From Rotaria macrura (lineage: Eukaryota; Rotifera; Eurotatoria; Philodinida; Philodinidae), in assembly GCA_900239685.1 (NCBI GenBank), contig OENT01000192.1, positions 102,231-166,230 of the forward strand: a stretch of 64,000 nt of DNA, written 5' to 3'. The notes below the pieces were generated by a model. That model ran no database searches. It saw only the letters and a list, made by a program, of their open reading frames with translations, and was not told the DNA's origin. Positions 34,719 to 47,944 of this stretch are shown here, one piece after another. Each line of letters starts with the position of its first letter. The first letter of the stretch is position 1. Position numbers and translations under genes: made by a program.

Positions 34719-36993
34719 TTATTCGTCAGTTTCAATTGTTTTTCTTTTTTTCTTTTTCTTTTTTTCTAAATTTTGTTCAACAATATTATTCGAAGAAGAT
34801 GCAATAGTACGTTCTTCTTGTTCTTGCAATCGTTGCAATTTCCCATTCATACGTATGCCATGACGAGCACCCCTAAACAAAATGAACAAAGTCATGAAAA
34901 TGATTGCGAAATTTTTCATCTATCAAAATTCTAATTCGTACATAACTCATCGACCATTCTCACATAGATGGCAAACGACTAAATATTGACTTCACTGTCG
35001 CTGAAGGCGTTACTTTACATGTCGTGATTTTCGTGCTAGTATATGCTGTCAAGGCGATTGAGTAAGAGTGATGGAAGAAAAAGTAACATTCTTAACAACA
35101 AATGCACATGTATATTGCTACTTCTTAAGTATGCAAGTCGCTAACGAACAAGCCGCATATATGTTGAATATCTTCCTGAATGAGAAGACTTTTTCTTCTG
35201 GTTAATTTATTTTTCAGAAAGATTGAAAATTTATCTAGTATAGACAAAAAGGGAAAACAGCCATGAAAGATTGAGATCAAACAGTAAAGTTAAACTACCG
35301 AAAGCAACGTCTAGACTAGTCTTAGATTTTTTTTAAAAGAAAACAAAATTATAAATGAAATACTTCTAGATCAAACGAAGTGAACATTGAAGGAGATTTC
35401 GAGAATTTTCTTTTATGATAGTGATAGATCATAAAAAACATCTGACTTGTTCTAATGCACAGAAGAGTTTACATTGGTTCTTACTTATGAGCTGTTCGAC
35501 CACCACATATTCGAAGTAATTCATCATCAGTCGGTCTAAAAATATGTGACAGTGAATTTTTTCTCGCGTCCTTACGATTCGAGTATACTTACATAGAACA
35601 AGTATTGATTTCTTCAACGACAGCTTCTTTTTCAACGCGAACAGATTCTTCTTTATTGCCCATTAATATTGAACTCTAAAAGAAATAGACAAACGATGAA
35701 TGAGACATTATGTATTAACTTTTAATCAGTTCATACATCGTATGGAGACAAAGCCGAATAAATTCAATTAGATTTATAACGAAAAGTTCTACTAACTTGC
35801 AAGAAGAAATATTTAGATAAATTTATAGCTTGTGATCCCACTGGGAAAAGTTCAATATGATCGATCATATATGTAATCCTGATTCAATTTAAAAACAGTA
35901 ATATCAGAATAATAGGAAAATATAAATGAAAAACATATCAATTGTTAGGACTATAGAAATATAGCAAGAATCTTAGTCAATCACACAAATTATCGTATAA
36001 CACTTTAATGAGATTCTATTTGTTTCAAATAACATTCAAATCAATGAAAATTTACAATATAAACAACGAGTAACCATTAAAATTCTGTTACTATTTCATT
36101 CAGTCATCATAATCGATTCATTAAGAAGAAGAAGAATAGAACCAATATTTTATCGATATTGTTTAAATTGTAAGTGTTTCATTTTCTATAAATATCTATC
36201 TACACTAAATTCTTATCATATCAATGTTATGTATTTATTTGTCGATGGCTTTCGATAATATACGATTAAGAACAATGAAAGAGAAAAATCGACTGGTCAA
36301 CTAGATTAGTACCAATGTGTAGAGCTATCTAAGCACTAAAAACTTTTATTCGAACTTGTCTCGAATTACTTCTTGCATCTTTCTTATATTTTTTCATCAA
36401 CAAAACTCGTTGGAAAAGAAGAACTAAACACTAAAAGGGATGATGGACCATAAGTGTCTCGACAATTGGCTATGTCTTATTCGATAATTTAGGTTTTACT
36501 TACTTTTTCAAACCGGGAATAGATCGATTTTTTTGAAGTTTGTTTTTCTTCTACGTTATCATCTTTGTGTTTACGTTTTTTCTCTTTTGTTTCTTCGTTT
36601 TCTGTTTGTTCGAGTGGTTGAGAAATTTTCTTTGCAGCTCGATTATACGTATACTCCCACCATTTAAATTCACTTGAATATTCATCTTTTTGATTACATC
36701 CAACCTAAAACTAGAATATGAGAAATCAAAGAAAAACAAACAAGAAGCAATCTAAAGCCACACAATTGCGTTCGTTTTTGAACGAGTTTTGAATCAAATT
36801 AAAATACACTTACTCCTCGAGTATCAAATTTTAAAACTGGTTTAAGAGCTGCTTTCATACCTTGATTATCTTTACCAAGACCTTTATCTAATAAAAGATA
36901 TATTAAAATCGAATTCATTGTCAAAAATAAAACTTGAAAAGATTTACCGGCATCCCAGCCGTATTTTCGTAACATTCTCTCAGCGAATTCCAT
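34719..36993 (-). CDS. GPATCH4: G-patch domain protein 4-like nucleolar protein
   Basis: Six exons, 5' to 3' on the minus strand: 36948-36993, 36814-36887, 36504-36704, 35593-35675, 35485-35535 and 34719-34872. They give 202 residues. Exons 1-2 encode a G-patch that begins at the N-terminus: MEFAERMLRKYGWDA, then KGLGKDNQGMKAALKP and FDTRG. G-patches bind and activate DEAH-box helicases. Exon 3 has FKWWEYTYNRAAKKIS, matching the W-W-x-x-x-[FY]-N-x-A-A segment after the G-patch in GPATCH4. Exon 5 and the start of exon 6 give DDELLRICGGRTAHKGARHG and MNGKLQRLQEQE, also GPATCH4 signatures. The end is a poly-lysine tail, probably a nucleolar signal. In vertebrates the protein acts in nucleolar RNA and ribosome biogenesis. 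It probably heads a two-gene unit with CPOX. An acceptor-like TTAATTTTAG lies ~40 nt upstream of the ATG. Confidence 0.9.
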
Positions 36994-39776
36994 TTTAAAT
37001 ACGTTGTTTCAGATGTGTACGAGAGAATCTAAAATTAACAAAACAGATGAATTCGTATCAAGAATCTTTAGTAAATGTTTTATTAACAAATATTGATAGT
37101 GAATGAATGAATAAATACACTCAAATGCATATAGATCTAATAATAATTAGTACTTGTCGATGTGATGTGCTTGGTTCACTCACTCGCTTGCTATTGTAAA
37201 TATAGTTCGATTTTTTAATTGGCAAATGATCGATTGGTGTAAAGTTTGTCGTTGGATATTAATGCCATCTAGCGAAACCAAACGTATATATACATTATAG
37301 TTCGCATGGGCTAAAGTCTAATTTTTTCATCATTATTAGATTTATTTTTTATTAGACTACGAAATAATCAGTACGAATCATTGTGAAACTACACATAAAA
37401 TATACTTTGCTTCTGAATTATTCAATACCATTCATTTGTAAAGAAAGACGTCACGATGATGTTGTTTAATAAATAAATGGTTATGTCACCGATTTACTAT
37501 AGATTATAATCTTCTTTGTGTTATTGTACTAGTTGTAACAAATAGTATTAATATCCTATTTTTATCTCGCTCATTTCATGAAGAGTACAAACATTTCTTT
37601 GATGAATGGTAATCCAATATCGATATGCGTGCATGCTTGATGCCAACCTTGTGTCATCTTTGTATTAGTAATCCATGCTATATGAAAGCATGATTCTAAT
37701 GTTTGTAATTGAGTAGAATTTCATGTATGAAGATACCCAAAAATAATGAGGACCATGTGTGTCTTACTTCGATTCATTGCAAATTTATCATTTGATCAAG
37801 CATCAATTAAACATACTTCCTTGTCTGTTCTCATTTCAATGAATTTTATACATAAGAAAGTAATTATGAGACGATTGATTATATGAAACATTCTATTAAA
37901 GTCAAATTCTTGTGTTTGTATCCATTCAATATAAACTTGTGTCTAACAACTGCAAACTAAACAGATTAATCTAAAGTAGTTTTTCTTTCAAAAACAAATT
38001 ACTAAGAACTTTCTATCTTTTCATTGGAAAATATTTAATCAAATATGGGTAGACTTAAGTTGCATAGATTCAGTAGTGATGAAAAGAGTGAATCTTGCAC
38101 TAGGTAAAAATTTTCCATAGGCTTACCATCCGTCTTATATGAATATTTTAAAATTAAAGATTCGAAGCTAAATTCTATACATACTAGGGAAGATTTTGTT
38201 GATCATACAAGGGTATCTTTTCGAAGCAAAACGAAGTCAATCTTTCTCTCTCTGTCTTTTTCTGTGTGTCTGTCTTACTAATTCTATCAAAACAAAACAG
38301 TGATAGCAGCGATACAGACAAATAAATAGAATATTCACTATCATAATTAAAAACGACATGGAATAGATAATATAAAAGTTTTAGACATAGTTTCATCTGA
38401 GAAAAATTGATCCTTGTAGAAATCACCTGGTAACATCTCTTTAAATGATAGTAATAGAGAGAAATTTATTTCTCTTCAATATTCTTGAATGTTGATAATA
38501 CAATGATTGCGATTAACTACTAACAAATGTGTTTTCCATAGTTTCATAGAACTTAGATAAAATCTTTTGAAATTTCTAATTAAATATCTAGTGATGTTTT
38601 TATCATAAAAATTGTGATTAGGCTAAAAATATTGATGTTTATAAGTTAAATTTTCACATGTCATCGTTTTAAACATTAATATGATGAATTTATAGATGAA
38701 AACAAAAAGATATTTTTCTTCTTTCTTGAATTCTTTGTACATTGATATCGTTTCATTTTACTTTCATATAGATCTTAATCTTACGTATTGTTGTCGTATG
38801 CATACAAATACATAAACTAACAGTTAGATCACGAATATTGTCTTAAATAGAAGAATAAGTAATGATCTCTATTTGATTGGTAACAGAAAGAAGAAAAGAG
38901 ATGTTTAAATTGAAATCGGAATCAAATACTTTGAATAAGAATTAATCGTATCATGACATCAATTTATCCATGAAATCGAACTTTGTCATCACTGTCATTT
39001 CATATTGATTAAAAAAAACAACATTACTTTGTTCTTCTATCTACATATATTTTTATTTCAAAATTTACATATAAACTATCTATCAATATTTATTCTTAAA
39101 TTTATATTTTTGTAAGCTTATCTTGTCTTTCTTTAAATCGAGACTGTAAATTAATACAAATGTCATAGAATATTTTTATTTCCATTACATCATTGAACGG
39201 ATCAAAGTACTTTAATTTCTCTTTTTGTCGTTCTTTTTCTTTTTGTTGTATATGTTATAAATATCATTACATTCAATTTAATCTTTCTACCTTTCTCTAA
39301 TAACCTTTTTTTTTTCAAAAGATCAAACTATTGATATCATTATCAAATGAAACTAATATCTCAACATATACTGTTGTTGAAACAATACAAAAACCATGTT
39401 TGTTTTAATAAATGTATTTCATATATTCATCGATTTACACATTTAAATTTGAAAATACAGAATAGTGAATGCACAAAACAATGATACAAGACGAATGTAA
39501 ATTTAATGAGATAATCAACCTCATTCCACATAGATGGAATTCACAGATCACTCGATGAACTACAAGCAGTAATTTATGAACATAAAACAAGACAAAGCTG
39601 AGATATCTATTTAGGTAAAGAGAGAGAGAGACAGACAGACAGACAGAATCAGAGAAATAGTTTTTATTATTGATCCTGAGCAATGCTAGATAAACACAAC
39701 AGAAAAGTAGCCAAAAAATTTTATTTCGACAAATAGGACGTCTATATTTTTAATTTTTCATTGTCATTCAGTAACA
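36994..39776. other. Intergenic, no gene recognised
   Basis: 2.8 kb between two minus-strand genes. It has pyrimidine-rich CT/GT runs near 38240-38275 and an AGAGAG-ACAGACAG microsatellite at 39619-39648. No exon recognised. Confidence 0.4.
39619..39648. repeat. GA/ACAG compound microsatellite
   Basis: A run of GA dinucleotides passes into ACAG tetranucleotides. Confidence 0.85.
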
Positions 39777-40927
39777 TTACCCACGGGAAACAGCCGCATA
39801 ACCTGCACGGGCACGTTGCGATATGATAGCATATAGCAGTAAGCCAACTAGAGCTGCTCCAGCAGTAGCCAGTATCACGAGACCCAAACGAAAAACTGCT
39901 TTGGACTTTATCGAAAAATAAAGATTGGCACAAGAATCTTCGGAATCTATTTTATTTTCTGAAGTGTCATCATTATCTAGAAAATTTGATTCAAAAAGAA
40001 ATATGAAAAAAGAAAATTCTCTTACTTGACTTAACACAGTGTGCGTCCAATATTTCCTTAGAAGCTTCATTTGAATCAAGTGCAATACAGCAATTGTATT
40101 TCTAAAACATGTTGAATATGCTTTCATCGTATAGGATCAATTTTCAAATGCAAATACTTTGTTTAAATAGTCCGCCTGTTTTTTGAGTGCCGATGTTATT
40201 CCGTCAGGTTTATCTTTGAAGACGTTCATTTGTGTACCAATACTTCTTTCTAAACGACCTGTTTTGAAAGAAACCATTACCCAAACACCAAGAACCGCTA
40301 TAAAATATTATATTCATTACGTAATAAATTCATTTTGACTATCTTTTCTTACTTAGTATTAGAAATAAAGCAAACAGAGATAAAAGCGTGACCAAACGTA
40401 AATTTGAGATGTTCTTAAACGCACCCAATACACCCAAAATTACGGTAATGATTAAAAAACCACCAATAACGATAAGTAAGATACTTGTCGTAAATAAATT
40501 AATCACACCATCGTTAAATTCAACTCCAATATTTTGTATTAATAAGCAAATTCCATAGACTAATGCAACAATACCACTTCCAAGTGTACATATAACGCAT
40601 GCTCCTAGATTTGAAGATACATGAAACTAATGAAGATTTTTTTATTCAACTTGCTGCTAAATAACAAATTTACTTCATTATTCATCTATTTTTAGTATGC
40701 TTCAACAATTCTTTTGAAAGAAGGAAAACGTGAGAAGTGAAGAATTTCAAAAAAAAAAAGAAAGCTCCACAAATGATGAGGTCTATTTTTCTTTCTTAAA
40801 GTTTTAGTCGCTAAAGCAATATTCGAATTTTCATGAACGTAAAACTCTTACAAGTTCTCGAAAGAATTTTATTTGAAATTTACTTACCTAATAGACCTTT
40901 CGAAGTACCATCGATTTCGGCTGCCAT
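39777..40927 (-). CDS. Tetraspanin
   Basis: Exons on the minus strand: 40888-40927, 40353-40604, 40158-40297, 40026-40101 and 39777-39976, giving 235 residues. Four hydrophobic helices are spaced as in tetraspanins. TM1 is around ICTLGSGIVALVYGICLLI, TM2 around ILLIVIGGFLIITVILGVLG, and TM3 around LLSLFALFLILTVLGVW. A ~100-residue large extracellular loop follows, then TM4 around LGLVILATAGAALVGLLLY. The loop carries the paired cysteines (KYNCCIALD) plus two more (AHC and DSCAN), enough for two disulfides. The canonical C-C-G motif lacks its glycine (C-C-I). Tetraspanins organise receptors and adhesion proteins in plasma-membrane microdomains; no partner can be named. An acceptor-like CATTTTAG about 35 nt before the ATG hints at a 5' UTR intron or spliced leader. 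Confidence 0.87.
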
Positions 40928-42756
40928 TTTATGTATTTAATTACTCGATTATCTAAAATGAATCAATCATTGTAAAACTGACGTTTTAATGCAAAATCTA
41001 ATAAAACGGCTTAATATATAGTAGTAATTAAAAAAGAAATGGAAAGAGAAAGGGAGAATAACTACTTTTCTGGTTGTCGAGACTGTCGTCATATCTTATG
41101 ATACTGAAGTAAAATAGTGAATGGTGTCAAAAAATATTGTGGCTCGACTATTTTTTCTCTCTTTTTCTCATGCGATATAATGTGTAAGCGAAGAAAAAAA
41201 AATGGAATTTTTCTGCACTTCATTCTCTATCTCTCAAATGTCCGGTTCAGTGAAAATAAGCTGACAAGAAAAAGCTAGTTATTGTCTACCTTTTGTCTTT
41301 TTACTTGTATCGTTTATATGTGCATGAAGGTAATACACTTTTCCTCACTAGAGAACGTAAATGAAAGAAAGAAGAAGAAGAAAAAGAAGAAGAAGAAGAC
41401 AGAACACACGTCGTCTAATTTTGGCATTATCCCCTTTTCTTCTCTAGTACACAACTCGAAATTCGAGCGAGTTCGACGACAACAGGACAAACTTTTAACC
41501 AGTCATCTATGGACATGACAAGAAGAAAAAGGATATATAGAAATCTAAACGGATGATGTATTTATCTATATACAATGGACGAGGTCGATAGCAATGTTGT
41601 TCATTGAATAAAATAAACGAATGTATGCTGAAGGAATAAAGAGACAAAATGAAGAAGGTTCATCGTTTCAAAGATGACGGTATCGGTGTATAGAGAGATC
41701 AATGAAAAAGAGAAAAGGAAAAAAAATGAATACAAAACTTAACTACAGGGTTACTCATATAATTAAACTAGAATGGAGACATCGTCAGCATATGTCATCT
41801 TCGGAATAGAAATAGGAGAAATAAAAATGCGCGTGACGCACTACTCAGAAATTCCGCTGCATTCTAATGTTAACACATTTGTTTTTCTCGGTTGTATGAT
41901 GGTAACACAATTATAATTTAACACATAGTGAACAACATCGGTCATTTTGAGTAAGGAGAGCAAGTGTTTGGCACGTGTTTTATTTTTCAATGAAGAGAAT
42001 GCAAATGAGAGCTGCATGAATTATATTGATGGTTTACATCAACGTCTACGGTCTGGTCATGCAAATTCAATTACATTTTGGATGACAGTGTTTGCTCTTT
42101 TTTTCTTGCATGTATGTTGAACACACAAACCAGAGAGCAAATCAACAAAATACGTGTCAAAACAAGCACCTTTCATGTGTACAAGACAATATATTAAATC
42201 GAAAAAAAAATGTCGACACTCTTCTCAAATTATGTTTACAAAGTATAGAAGAAAAGCTAATCAATTAATGACATGTCACTGTAGAAAAATATCAATGATG
42301 TTTATACATCTATAGTATGCATTGTTTTTTTTCGTGTTTATTGTTTACTTTAAAATGTAAGAAGCGAAAAGTGTAGATTAGTGTTATGTTAGATTTGTCT
42401 CGTGTTAAGATCCTATCCATTTATTTTATTAATAGTTATCTATAATTTAGAGTTTCAATACGACAGTACCCAGTGAATGCATTGCATGATTCTATGAACT
42501 CAAATGCTTTTGTTTAGTTTTTGATGTTATTCAATATTCAAGAGATTTTTGTTCTGAGTATTATTTTTGAAAAATAAGCAAAGAAGTGTTTAATCGTGTT
42601 CATTGGACTTGTTTCAATTACATTCTATTGCTTGCGAGAAACGATATGAATTTAATCGACAAGTTTAGTATTATATGCATACACAATGATAGTACAAACG
42701 ATATATATGTATATTTATATATATATATATGTACAAGTGCTTTATTTTGAATAATT
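40928..42756. other. Intergenic, no gene recognised
   Basis: It includes an AAG-rich trinucleotide stretch at about 41365-41400, which creates a low-complexity lysine-rich open frame, and AT microsatellites at 42702-42731. No gene supported. Confidence 0.4.
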
Positions 42757-43909
42757 TCAAGATGCTAATTGTTCTCGTCTGCAATAAAAAATCGATCGAT
42801 AAAAATTACAAATTAGAGTTCTGTATTTTCTATTGAACCAACTATATATGATTGGATTGTAACAGCAACTACTGATATTCATCCAGTAAAATATTAAATA
42901 TGCTGTTGTATAATTACATTTATCGGCTTGTGCCCAACGAATAGGTGTTACTTTAGATGATGATGTAAAGAAATCTAGTACATTAATAAGGTTTACAGGC
43001 AAGTGTGAGAATGCAAAAACAATAACAATAACCGTTAACAAACGTGTGGAACGTGTCCGTGATTGTTGAAATGTTCGAAATTGTTGTACACCAATAATTG
43101 ATCGTTGTGATATTGTACGTACCGTCAATATGCATAAGATAGTATTGATTAACAGTGGCATGATATAGAATAAAAATGTTAGCGAAAGAAAACGTATTTC
43201 ATGAATATAATCATTGGAAATATAATTTGTTCTCAAAGGAAAAAGTATTTGACAACTGATTAATTGTTGATACGAATTAAAATACGTATTGACTCTCATA
43301 GACATTAAGCAACTCGTAGAAAATAAAACCGGTAGAATCCATACAAATAGAAGAGCTCGACGAATTTTTCTTCGATGGTATTGTTGTAATGGATTGTTAA
43401 CAAGACGATAACGATCGAAAGCAATAGCGCATATTGTTAGAGTTGATGCATTGTATCCAAGAATTTCGAGTAATTTACTTGATAGACATACATATGGACT
43501 GAAATTAAACTTTTCTAAAAAGTATTTTGAACAAAATATAAATTGCATTGGTATTGTTAGGCCGGATAGTGCATCAGCCAATGCAAGATTCAATAAAAAT
43601 ATATTTGTTATACTTAATGGAACACTTGTTGTTGATTGAGCCACCGTAGAATTGCGACGCTTTACACTTACTCTATATACAAGTCCATTACCAACAAGTG
43701 CTAATAGTGATGTTATACCATAGAGCAGCAGTAAAAAACTACCTTGCAAAAGAAGTAGGAGATCAGTCATTCGGGAATCATATTCAACATGAGTAATTAA
43801 TCGACGTATAAACAATGAACTGTTAACTGTTTCGAATGTTATTTTCTTTTTTCCAACGAGATCATTATTTAATAATAAGCAGTCTGTTATATTTGTATTT
43901 GTCTTTGAA
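42757..43909 (-). CDS. Rhodopsin-family GPCR, peptide-receptor-like (5' exon not found)
   Basis: One long exon encodes the whole seven-helix core. TM1 is at LVGNGLVYRV, TM2 at NLALADALSG, and the TM3 cysteine at PYVC. TM3 ends in AFDRYRLV, an intact D-R-Y. TM4 has FVWILPVLF, the ECL2 cysteine is in LISC, and TM7 has NPIIYSW, the N-P-x-x-Y motif. TM6 reads VFAFSHLPVNL, so the usual tryptophan of C-W-x-P is missing but the proline stays. The DRYR-x-V start of loop 2 and the overall spacing suggest a neuropeptide receptor (NPY, RYamide or NPFF-like); the ligand is unknown. The frame stays open upstream of 43815 to an acceptor TTTTATAG ending at 43910. This adds an extracellular tail with NIT and NSS glycosylation sites. 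The first exon with the ATG was not found. An internal Met (MTDLLLLL) is an alternative start. Confidence 0.85.
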
Positions 43910-43910
43910 C

Positions 43911-46900
43911 TATAAAAGAAATTTATTTAAAAAGAAAATAGAAAATAGAAAAGAATATTTTCTTCTATAGAAAATTTCTCACGTTGGTCTATGACTTTCT
44001 CCTTATATTTAAAAAATGATCATAGCAACAATTTTTATTTTTAGACTTAGTTGAATACAGTTCTTAGTGGTTCCCCTCGTTTTCCCTAAAAAAATGATGT
44101 TGTCATGCTCATTGAAAAAAAAACATCACCATGAAATACGTCAAATACAACGACTAAGAAACTGTTTAAACGTAGAATTCTTTCGTGCATTATATGCTTG
44201 AACAACATAGCAAAATGATCTCTCCCATGATATAATACATCGTGCAAGATAGTTGTGACATAGATATAATATTTCCATGAAGAATTAGGTGATCAACTGA
44301 ATAATTGATAGATTACATGGATCGTAGAACACAAACTAGTTTCTCTTTTGAAAAATTCTTTATCAGCACTATGTACTATGAAAATGACAAAGAAAGAACC
44401 TCATTTACTCTCAGTATTAGGTCATGGTATGTCATTCTAAAACTAGACTGTTAGGCATCTTGAAAATAGAATAAAAGCATAGGTTCAAAGTTTGAACGAT
44501 GCTTAGCAAATTTATTTTGCATCTATTTTTCATTTCTAGTATGAAAGGACATGAATAAGAATCATTAAATGATTTACTACTCGTTTGATGAAAGTTTCAT
44601 TTATTTTTCTACACATGAAATGCAACTAGCATTCACTGACTGTAAACTAATCATGAACTATCCATTTTTCAAACTCAGTATCAACTCTAGAATATAGATG
44701 ACAATTTTAATTAGACGCTTCTCTTTATGTTACTATGATACGACTGCTATGAAACAATAACTAATTATTAATCAGATAGAGAATAATATCCGTATGTGCT
44801 TAGTATGCTTTAGTATTTGACGATGGTAAAGAATAAGAACTCATCAATATTTATAGTATACGAGTTTTTATTCTCTTGACAATATTTATCCTTATCTGTT
44901 AGGTGATGCTGCTTCTTGTCGAAATATTCTAAGATCCGATAACAATATTTCAATAGATATACTAAACAGTAGTAAACTAATGTATTTGTGAAAAGAAATA
45001 TTTCTCTTATGTGAGATATGAAGTGTTTTTGAAAGAACATATGTTGATAATTAGTTAGATGAGAGTAGCATGATCTATACGCATCGTGTTTTGAAATCTA
45101 AATAGGTCACATACAATTATATAATTGTAATAAGATGAAGATTCAATAATTCTAACTATTTAGATGTTAATCATTATCATTTGAAAACAACAAGCATCTA
45201 TAGGATTATGTTGAAAAATGAAAATTATTTTCTCGTCTCGTAAGGACTAGTTGTTGTTCATGATACAATTTAGTAAGTTATATAACTATCGTCATCGCAC
45301 TTACTAAGCTTCAGATTTCTCTCAGGTCTCATCCTTATGGACATATTGATTGGCACGGAGGTTGAAAAAAATTGCATGCATATATATTGATCAAGATATA
45401 ATGTATGCACACGTTAAATTTTACTTTACTTTTTTTTGAGAGCTTCATGTAAAATAACCCCATGTCGAATAAGAACCGACTCAAATTTTCTTTCGCACGG
45501 TTATGAAGAATATCTCATGCAAGTAACAAATATCAAGAAGTATCAGTATTCATGCATTTTTTTTTCATTTTAATCTCACTCTACCACACCATCCCCTTAA
45601 ACATTCGGACTTGACTGAGAAACATTTAAACAGTTTGAATTATCAGGATACGCTGGAATTTGTATTGATGGCCTGTTTTGAGATTTTCAGCGTGATATCA
45701 TGATGTTTGAGAGACTTATTCATCAATCAAACGTCTAAAATACCGTATTTCATAACTCGATGTTTTTTTGTGAATCCTCAATCTGTGCACTTACTTGCGT
45801 CTATCTCGAAGTGTTTATGTCACTATTGCAGAACATCAGAGAGATTTTTGTAACAACTCTTCTTACCTTTCAACGTAATATGAGAACTGAAAAGTCCAAA
45901 CAAAAAGAAGTTCTCTTAGAAAAGGGGCGATGCAATTATATAAATAATCTTTTAAGTACTAAACACAATGCTCAATTTAAAAAGAGGAACTCTGTCATAT
46001 CCTGTCGCTTGACACGCTCTATGAAACGAAAAAAAACATTATTCGCTACAGTTAAACTCCTGAGAGAATTGTTGACTGACTAATTGGAAAAAAATAATTC
46101 CAGAAAAATCGGACACAATTTTCAGGTATTTCTTCCACAAAACGTTGACTAACATAATAAACTAAATGCAAAATCATCATTTTTCGAAGGGTAAACTTCA
46201 GACTATCTTTCCAAATATTTCTCTCAGGTTTTAGATTTTCGACGACAAGAAACTTAATTTGAGAATGCAAGAGTTCTGCAATAGACATGAACAGACTCTT
46301 GATGATATAGATCAGGACTTGTGATAACATATTCGTAAAATTTACTAGAAATATGCAATGTTCTATGTGTTCCATTGACTTTTTTTTAATTTCATTGATT
46401 CTTCCTTCCAAACAAACAAGTTTTTTTTAAATTATTTAAACCATTTAATAAGATCTCCGCATTATATTATTGTATGAACTTTTTATATTATGTTTTTCGT
46501 ACTAATAGCAGCATATAAATAAGTTCAGATAGTGACACAAGATATACATTGAACGGGCTAAAAAGCATTTCAGCAAAATGATATTGATTTTGTACGTACA
46601 CATAGTGCTATCATTGAAACGTCGAAATGTATACTTTCCAATTTTTATGATTTTCAAACATAAAATTTTTTGAATTGTAAACGGTAAAAGAAAAATGATA
46701 CTACTTCTAATGACCTAATTTCCAACTCTGTATGTCCCTCGCTTTTTTCTTGTTTATTTCATTTTGATCGAAATACAATTACGTTGAGATAGTGTGTTAT
46801 TTTGAGTAGGAGACAAACGGAATGATACAATCAAGCAAGTTTTATAGTTATTGCAGAGCATAATATAAACTGTTCTCTGTACATTTTCTGACGAATACAA

Positions 46901-47944
46901 CGTTAATAGATAGACTGTTATAGATAGACAAGCGCCAATCACGCTTTTATATGAGCAAAAGATACATAGATCTTCAAAAAAAAGAGTAAAGAAAAGTAGA
47001 AGTGTTGAATCTTTCAGATATAGTGCTTTTCTACTGAGTTATTCATTACACTTCAAAGAAAATTTTTTTTTGTAAGTTTTTAACACTGAAAATTTATGAT
47101 AGAAATTCACACGTCTATTAGAAAGTGTTCTTTTATTATATATTCCTTTGACTAGAATGCCAGACGATGTTAAGAAAACAAATTGCAACTCTTGATATTA
47201 AAGTTCTCAAACTTCGGACCGTTTTCTCGAAATACATTTTCATTAAACTCACGTAGGGAAATATTAATGAACATGTTAAGAAGCTTTTAAGCGTATGCTT
47301 TCCTATTCGATGTTAACTTGGATGTCATATAACTCATCAGCTACTCAAAGCCGATGTCAAGCACTATAATTAGTAAAGCCTTACAGACTGCATCGATCCA
47401 TAGAAATAAATCTTTAAAGAGTTCCTGATGACATCTGAGTCAGATGAAGTAAATTTGCGACAGAACTTTCTAGATAGAAATCTTTCCATGTTGATCAATA
47501 TACAATAGCATGATAGATAGAAGAATTTTCAGAATTTTTATGAGTGCCAATGCTACTTTATGAGAATGTCGATCAGTGAATCTTACTCACAGCCAAATGA
47601 TATGGATTAATTGTGTGGATGTAATATCTAGGAGGTCGTCTACAACCCTTACTGATGTATATCAATGTTGTTTAATACATAAAATAGACTTTCAGATTTC
47701 TCTTGATAATATAACTATATATATGTCTTGATTATTTATTTTATTGGTAACTAGCGTCAGCTATCGTTAGCTATGAAAATGTAATACACGGATGATATAT
47801 GGACAAAAGTTTTTTTATAAATGATTATTTCGCAAGTTGAATAGATTATTTATTGAATGATATATCATTTATAAATAAATAAATATGTATATATATATAT
47901 ACTTTTTTTTAGATTATTTGAGGCTTTTTTTGAGAAAATATAAT
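43911..47944. other. Intergenic, no gene recognised
   Basis: 4 kb of AT-rich DNA that may hide the 5' exon of the GPCR (just right of 43910) but otherwise shows no domain-bearing frame. Open frames at about 45760-46083 (+) and 46052-46411 (-) overlap each other, and neither is convincing. A TA microsatellite lies at about 47886-47902. Confidence 0.4.

Noticed and set aside
35805..35880. Possible extra GPATCH4 exon on the minus strand
   Set aside because: The flanking exons already join in phase without it, and its frame does not fit the phase at the preceding donor.
38240..38280. CT/GT-rich stretch as a long polypyrimidine splice signal
   Set aside because: It is better explained as a simple repeat, with no exon next to it.
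41282..41518. Plus-strand frame with a long lysine run
   Set aside because: The lysines come from an AAG-type simple repeat, and no homology or splice context is seen.
45760..46411. Two ~110-codon frames on opposite strands
   Set aside because: They partly overlap, lack domains, and look like chance frames in low-GC DNA.
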